Translations under genes and position numbers: made by a program | Part shown: positions 60,745 to 64,000 of the stretch, piece by piece | How the letters are laid out: each line of letters begins with the position of its first letter | Position numbering within the stretch: the first letter of the stretch is position 1 | Notes under the pieces: model-generated | What the model was told of the DNA's origin: nothing | What the model saw: the letters and a program-made list of their open reading frames with translations, nothing else | Databases searched by the model: none | From: JAGWJU01 sp035533295 | GTDB lineage: Bacteria > Elusimicrobiota > Elusimicrobia > UBA1565 > UBA9628 | Length of the DNA: 64,000 nucleotides | Direction of reading: 5' to 3' | Assembly (NCBI GenBank): GCA_035533295.1 | Contig: DATLUA010000017.1 | Location: forward strand, 1 to 64,000

Positions 60745-62571
60745 CTAGCGCCGCAGGGACACGATAGGGCAGTACGACCCCAGAAATTTCCGCGTCCACC
60801 AGTCGCCGGTCGCGCGCTTTTGCGCCAGTGTGGTGAAATGATAATCGTAGACCACGGCGCGAAGATACTTGGGCGGAGCATCGGGAAATGGATTGCCCGC
60901 CATGAGGCTCTGCACCGCGCTTGAGCCCTGCAAAAGCCGGGCCATGAAGTTGAGCAGCCAGGGGTTGTCCCGGCAGTCGCTCAAGGCCGCGAACCACATC
61001 TGCCAGTCCAGCCGCGGTTGGTAGGGCTCGACGAAACTGGGCCGTCGGTCCAGGGCGTCCGGCTTCCAGCGGAAGGGATACTCCAGCCAAGTCTTGCCGT
61101 CCGCGCTGCCCTGGATGAGGATTTCGTGGCGGCTGGTGGTCATGACCGCGAAGAGCCCGTAGGAGTTGACCAAGTGCCAGGGATCAAGCTCTTCATAAAG
61201 CGCGCCCACGGGTCCGGGCAGCGGCAGGCGCCCCAGGAAATTCCCCGCGACTTGCGCGGCGCCAAAACCGACGGCCAAAACCGCCAGCAGGGCCGCGAGT
61301 CCTCGGCGCGCCAAGCCGGACGGCTTTCCCGCCGCGGGTGCGGCGGCCCAGGCGCGCGGCCAGAAGCGCTCCAAATAAGCGTCGTCAAGCAGAAACAGGC
61401 ATAAAGACACGGTCAACAGGTTGAAGAAGCAGTAGTTGCCGGTCAAGGCGATCAAAGTCTGCAGAAAGACCACGCCCGCGAAGGCCCAATGGCGCGGGCG
61501 GCGGGGCAGAAAAAAGAGAAAGGGCAGGACCAACTCGACGCCGAAGACCGAGGCGACGGAGAATTTCTGGAAGACTTCCGGCAGATGCGCGGCATAGTAA
61601 CCCACCCAGGTCGGCAGCGGCTGGGTCCAATAGTGGTAGTCGAGCGCGGTCAGGTTTCGCCAGTTCGGGTCGCCGCTCAAGAGCTTGACGCAGCCGGACT
61701 CGAACACAAGGCGGAACAGCAGCCAGCGGTAAAGCCCCACCAAGACGCCGGACGTCTTTTTCTCGCGCGAAAGGCCGGGGCGCAGCTTCCACGGCGCCAG
61801 GAATATCGCCAAAAATCCGGCCTCCAAAAGCAGGATGTCCCACTGGAAGCTCATGAAGTCGCGGCCGATGTTCACGATGGACAAATAAAGCGCCCATGAA
61901 ACCAGGCAGACGGGGCCGGGCGCGACGTCGAGGATCAGGACAGCGCCCAGCGCCGCGCCGGCCAAGGCGGCGCCGCGCAGCGCCGCGTCGCTTGCACCCA
62001 GCCAGAACAGCGTCGGCACGAAATGGTACGCAGCCGCGCCCAGGCGGGCCTTTACGGCGGATAAAAACTGCGCGGCCGGCAGAATGCCGCTTTGACCCAG
62101 CAGGCCGTCGGCTTGAAGATAGAAGGAGCCGAAGGCAAAGAAATAAACCAGACCCAGAAGGCGCAGGAAGAGCCAGCGGACCTTGTAATAGGAAGGCGGC
62201 TCCAAGCGGTCCCCCCACAAAAACCGGGTCAGGCAGGAGAATAGCGGGCGATGGCGCGCGACAAAAGCGTAAAAAGCCTCGCTGGCCCGGGCCACGCCCG
62301 GCACGCGGCGATAAAGAAACATCGGCCAACGCCGGCCGGCGGCCGAGTCCAGCAGGCGGAATACCGCTTCGGCGCCCGAAGACGCGCGGCCGCCTGGTTC
62401 GATGAGATGCACCGCTCCCGAGAAGCGTTCCGGCGCGATTTGGGGAAAACGCGCTCCGGCGGATTGATAGGACGCGTACTCGACTTTGTCCCCAGTCAGG
62501 CTTTGCCAGCGCCATACCCAGCGCCGGCAAAAGCCGCAGTCGCCGTCGAAAACCAGAACCGGGCGCTTCAT
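60745..62571 (-). CDS. DCC thiol-oxidoreductase fused to a lipase-maturation-factor-like membrane protein
   Basis: 608 residues. Residues 1-130 are a DCC (YuxK-like) domain: LVFDGDCGFCRRWVWRWQ gives DxxCxxC. Residues about 140-420 carry about ten hydrophobic segments with the lipase maturation factor 1 pattern (LYRWLLFRLVFESGCVKLLS, NLTALDYHYWTQPLPTWVGY). The C-terminal 150 residues (TTSRHEILIQGSADGKTWLE, DWQMWFAALSDCRDNPWLLN) are the LMF soluble domain. The fusion links a redox-active Cys pair with a protein thought to assist folding of disulphide-bonded lipases. Confidence 0.9.
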   Translation of the reverse strand: MKRPVLVFDGDCGFCRRWVWRWQSLTGDKVEYASYQSAGARFPQIAPERFSGAVHLIEPGGRASSGAEAVFRLLDSAAGRRWPMFLYRRVPGVARASEAFYAFVARHRPLFSCLTRFLWGDRLEPPSYYKVRWLFLRLLGLVYFFAFGSFYLQADGLLGQSGILPAAQFLSAVKARLGAAAYHFVPTLFWLGASDAALRGAALAGAALGAVLILDVAPGPVCLVSWALYLSIVNIGRDFMSFQWDILLLEAGFLAIFLAPWKLRPGLSREKKTSGVLVGLYRWLLFRLVFESGCVKLLSGDPNWRNLTALDYHYWTQPLPTWVGYYAAHLPEVFQKFSVASVFGVELVLPFLFFLPRRPRHWAFAGVVFLQTLIALTGNYCFFNLLTVSLCLFLLDDAYLERFWPRAWAAAPAAGKPSGLARRGLAALLAVLAVGFGAAQVAGNFLGRLPLPGPVGALYEELDPWHLVNSYGLFAVMTTSRHEILIQGSADGKTWLEYPFRWKPDALDRRPSFVEPYQPRLDWQMWFAALSDCRDNPWLLNFMARLLQGSSAVQSLMAGNPFPDAPPKYLRAVVYDYHFTTLAQKRATGDWWTRKFLGSYCPIVSLRR

Positions 62572-62634
62572 GGTTTTCTTCCCATATTCTTCGGAATCAA
62601 ACCAATTCCTTCGGTCATCGGTCCTATGTTAGGT

Positions 62635-62640
62635 TATAAT
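62635..62640 (+). promoter_or_regulatory. -10 box TATAAT, near-leaderless
   Basis: TATAAT followed by GGAGTCGCG and ATG 62650 (9 nt). Confidence 0.5.
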
Positions 62641-62649
62641 GGAGTCGCG

Positions 62650-63525
62650 ATGCGAAAAATTCTAGCGGCCGCGCTGACGTTAGCCCTGTCGGGCCTGGCG
62701 ACGGCCGCCGCGCGCCCCGCCGCAGAGGCGCCCGCGGCGCCGCACGTGGCCATTTCCCGCGCCGAAGCCCTGTCCGCCGGACGCAAAATATGGGTGAACG
62801 AATGCGGCGGCACCGTCCCGGGCCTCACACACTGGAACAAAGGCGAGGCCTTCGCATCTTTAGGCATCGGCCACTTCATCTGGTACCCGGCGGACGAGCG
62901 CGGCCCCTTCGTGGAAAGCTTTCCCGAACTCCTGGCCTTTTTGCGCGCGCGCCGCGCTCCCATTCCGAAATGGCTCCTGACCGCGCGGCACTGCCCGTGG
63001 AAAAACCGCGCCGAGTTCTTGAAGGACTCCGATTCCCCGCGCATGAAAAGCCTGCGCGCCTTTTTGGCTGGCACCGTGGACTTGCAGGCCTTGTTCCTGG
63101 CCGAACGCCTGGAAAAAGCGCTACCGCTCATGCTGCAAAGCCTGCCGCCCGCGCGGCGCGGCCCCGTGCTGGCCCAGTTCGAGCGGGTGGCTCAAAGCCC
63201 CAGCGGCATTTACCCGCTCATGGACTACGTCAATTTCAAAGGAGAAGGCACGGCTTTGAGCGAACGCTACAAGGGCCGCGGCTGGGGCCTGCTCCAGGTC
63301 CTCGAAGAGATGAAGGGCTCCGGATCCGGACCGCAGACCCTGAGAGAATTTTCCCGCGCCGCCGATTTCGTCTTGGAGCGCCGGGTGCGCAACTCCCCCC
63401 ACCCCAAACACGACGCGGCTTGGCTGCCGATCTGGCGCCGGCGCGTGGCCGGTTACGCGGACTACAGGACGCTAAAATATTTTCCTTACGGCGTCCAGTA
63501 CCGCCCGGGTCCGCCGGGCCGGTAA
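62650..63525 (+). CDS. Secreted protein, paralogue of 39204-40037
   Basis: 291 residues. Signal peptide MRKILAAALTLALSGLATAA. Matching blocks with the paralogue: SAGRKIWVNE, SLGIGHFIWYPADERGPF, HCPWKNRAEFLKD, PRMKSLRAFLA, GWGLLQVLEEMKGSGSGPQ, and FVLERRVRNSPHPKHDAAWL. The C-terminal extension (LKYFPYGVQYRPGPPGR) is not in the other copy. No family recognised. Convergent with an esterase-like gene, overlapping by 40 nt. Confidence 0.82.
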   Translation: MRKILAAALTLALSGLATAAARPAAEAPAAPHVAISRAEALSAGRKIWVNECGGTVPGLTHWNKGEAFASLGIGHFIWYPADERGPFVESFPELLAFLRARRAPIPKWLLTARHCPWKNRAEFLKDSDSPRMKSLRAFLAGTVDLQALFLAERLEKALPLMLQSLPPARRGPVLAQFERVAQSPSGIYPLMDYVNFKGEGTALSERYKGRGWGLLQVLEEMKGSGSGPQTLREFSRAADFVLERRVRNSPHPKHDAAWLPIWRRRVAGYADYRTLKYFPYGVQYRPGPPGR

Positions 63526-64000
63526 AGCCGCCTAATCAAGAAGGTCTGCATGGCCGACCAGCGCGACGCATCCTCATGAACGTGATCGGCCATGGGAAAG
63601 GCCTTCAAACGTTTGTCGCGCGAGGCCACGGCGTTGAACATGGCGATGATCCCGTCGGCAGGGCAAGTGCGGTCCATCAAACCCGTTTCGACGAAAACCG
63701 GAACGCGCACGCGGCCGGCGAAGTTTAGAATGTCGAAATAGGAAAGGGTTTTTAGCACCGCAACTTTGGCGGCAGGGCGTTCACGCAGATAGCCCGCAAC
63801 GTCCGCGTAGGGCGAACGCTCGGCCGAGAGCAAGGAATCTCGGATGTCGCTCAAGAAGGGAAAATTGGCAGCGACCGCGGCCACTCCCGGATCCAAGCCC
63901 GCCAAGATAAGCGAGAGTCCGCCGCCCTGGCTGGCCCCCGCGACCCCAAGGCGCGCGGCGTCGACCTCCGGGCGCTTGCGCAAGAATTCCAGGCCGCGCA
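63486..64000 (-). CDS. Acetylxylan-esterase-like (AXE1) hydrolase, 5' end cut by window
   Basis: The last 171 or so residues of a gene that runs past the window edge (frame open to 64000). Nucleophile elbow GVAGASQGGGLSLILAGLDP (GxSQGG), acid region FVETGLMDRTCPADGIIAMF, and catalytic His in MADHVHEDASRWS. This matches the AXE1/cephalosporin-C deacetylase group, with a likely carbohydrate-ester substrate. Unlike the hydrolase fold at 32844, the triad is intact. Confidence 0.88.
   Translation of the reverse strand, partial: RGLEFLRKRPEVDAARLGVAGASQGGGLSLILAGLDPGVAAVAANFPFLSDIRDSLLSAERSPYADVAGYLRERPAAKVAVLKTLSYFDILNFAGRVRVPVFVETGLMDRTCPADGIIAMFNAVASRDKRLKAFPMADHVHEDASRWSAMQTFLIRRLYRPGGPGRYWTP

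Overview
The window comes from a high-GC, diderm (outer-membrane-bearing) bacterium. The envelope evidence is a Pal/OmpA lipoprotein, an AsmA-like protein, an LPP20-like lipoprotein, other lipobox proteins and peptidoglycan-recycling enzymes (MurQ, NagZ-like GH3). ThyX replaces ThyA as thymidylate synthase. My impression of the taxon is Elusimicrobiota or a neighbouring phylum, but that is a guess from gene content and no marker here settles it. Genes are tightly packed, with many ATGA/GTGA stop-start overlaps. Many transcription units show a TANNNT -10 box only 6-9 nt before the start codon, which suggests widespread leaderless mRNAs.

Layout. 1-3917: end of a defence island (type I restriction subunit HsdR, coupled YgjP-like metallopeptidase, and a 26-codon stub that may be the start of a reverse transcriptase). 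3918-4360: decayed gene pieces (an isoprenylcysteine-methyltransferase-like gene and a MazF-like fragment). 4407-6463: lipoprotein, PilZ protein, and a secreted protein with 15 GPRP/GPWP units and a regular cysteine ladder, closed by a strong terminator. 6497-11581: glycine cleavage block gcvT-gcvH-gcvP plus a lipoate ligase/octanoyltransferase, all overlapping. 11521-14161: GT39-like membrane glycosyltransferase and a methyltransferase. 14242-18681: receiver protein, membrane metalloprotease-like protein, CTP-dependent lipid kinase, AsmA-like protein. 18721-23836: pyrE, purB, SAM-hydrolase family protein, RlmI-like methyltransferase and a RecB-like Fe-S nuclease.

23833-37395: a 59-codon gene missed by length cutoffs, subtilase, LPP20 lipoprotein, membrane proteins, tRNA-Ala(GGC), Pal, DUF1232 protein, a degraded surface-protein remnant, ACT protein, GIY-YIG protein, ndk, an alpha/beta-hydrolase fold lacking its serine, murQ, and two large secreted unknowns. 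37470-43045: NagZ-like GH3, one copy of a secreted paralogue pair, and an ABC-2 exporter whose last coupled gene is a PilZ protein. 43126-44806: a candidate 80-nt structured RNA, tRNA-Gly(GCC), and a wrecked B12/radical-SAM gene. 44910-53572: SRPBCC protein, a guanidine-modifying-superfamily protein with Gly at the catalytic Cys position, secreted unknowns, thyX, an orphan RND-type adaptor, glgC, phoH, ybeY. 53553-64000: aspartokinase with only one ACT region, secA, S1/P1 nuclease, DapL/AlaC-like aminotransferase, orphan HicA, XapX protein, DCC-lipase-maturation-factor fusion, the second secreted paralogue, and a partial acetylxylan-esterase-like gene.

Functional groups: one-carbon/glycine metabolism with its own lipoylation enzyme; nucleotide synthesis (pyrE, purB, ndk, thyX); aspartate-family amino acids; peptidoglycan recycling; c-di-GMP-linked control (two PilZ proteins); and a large share of exported proteins of unknown role.
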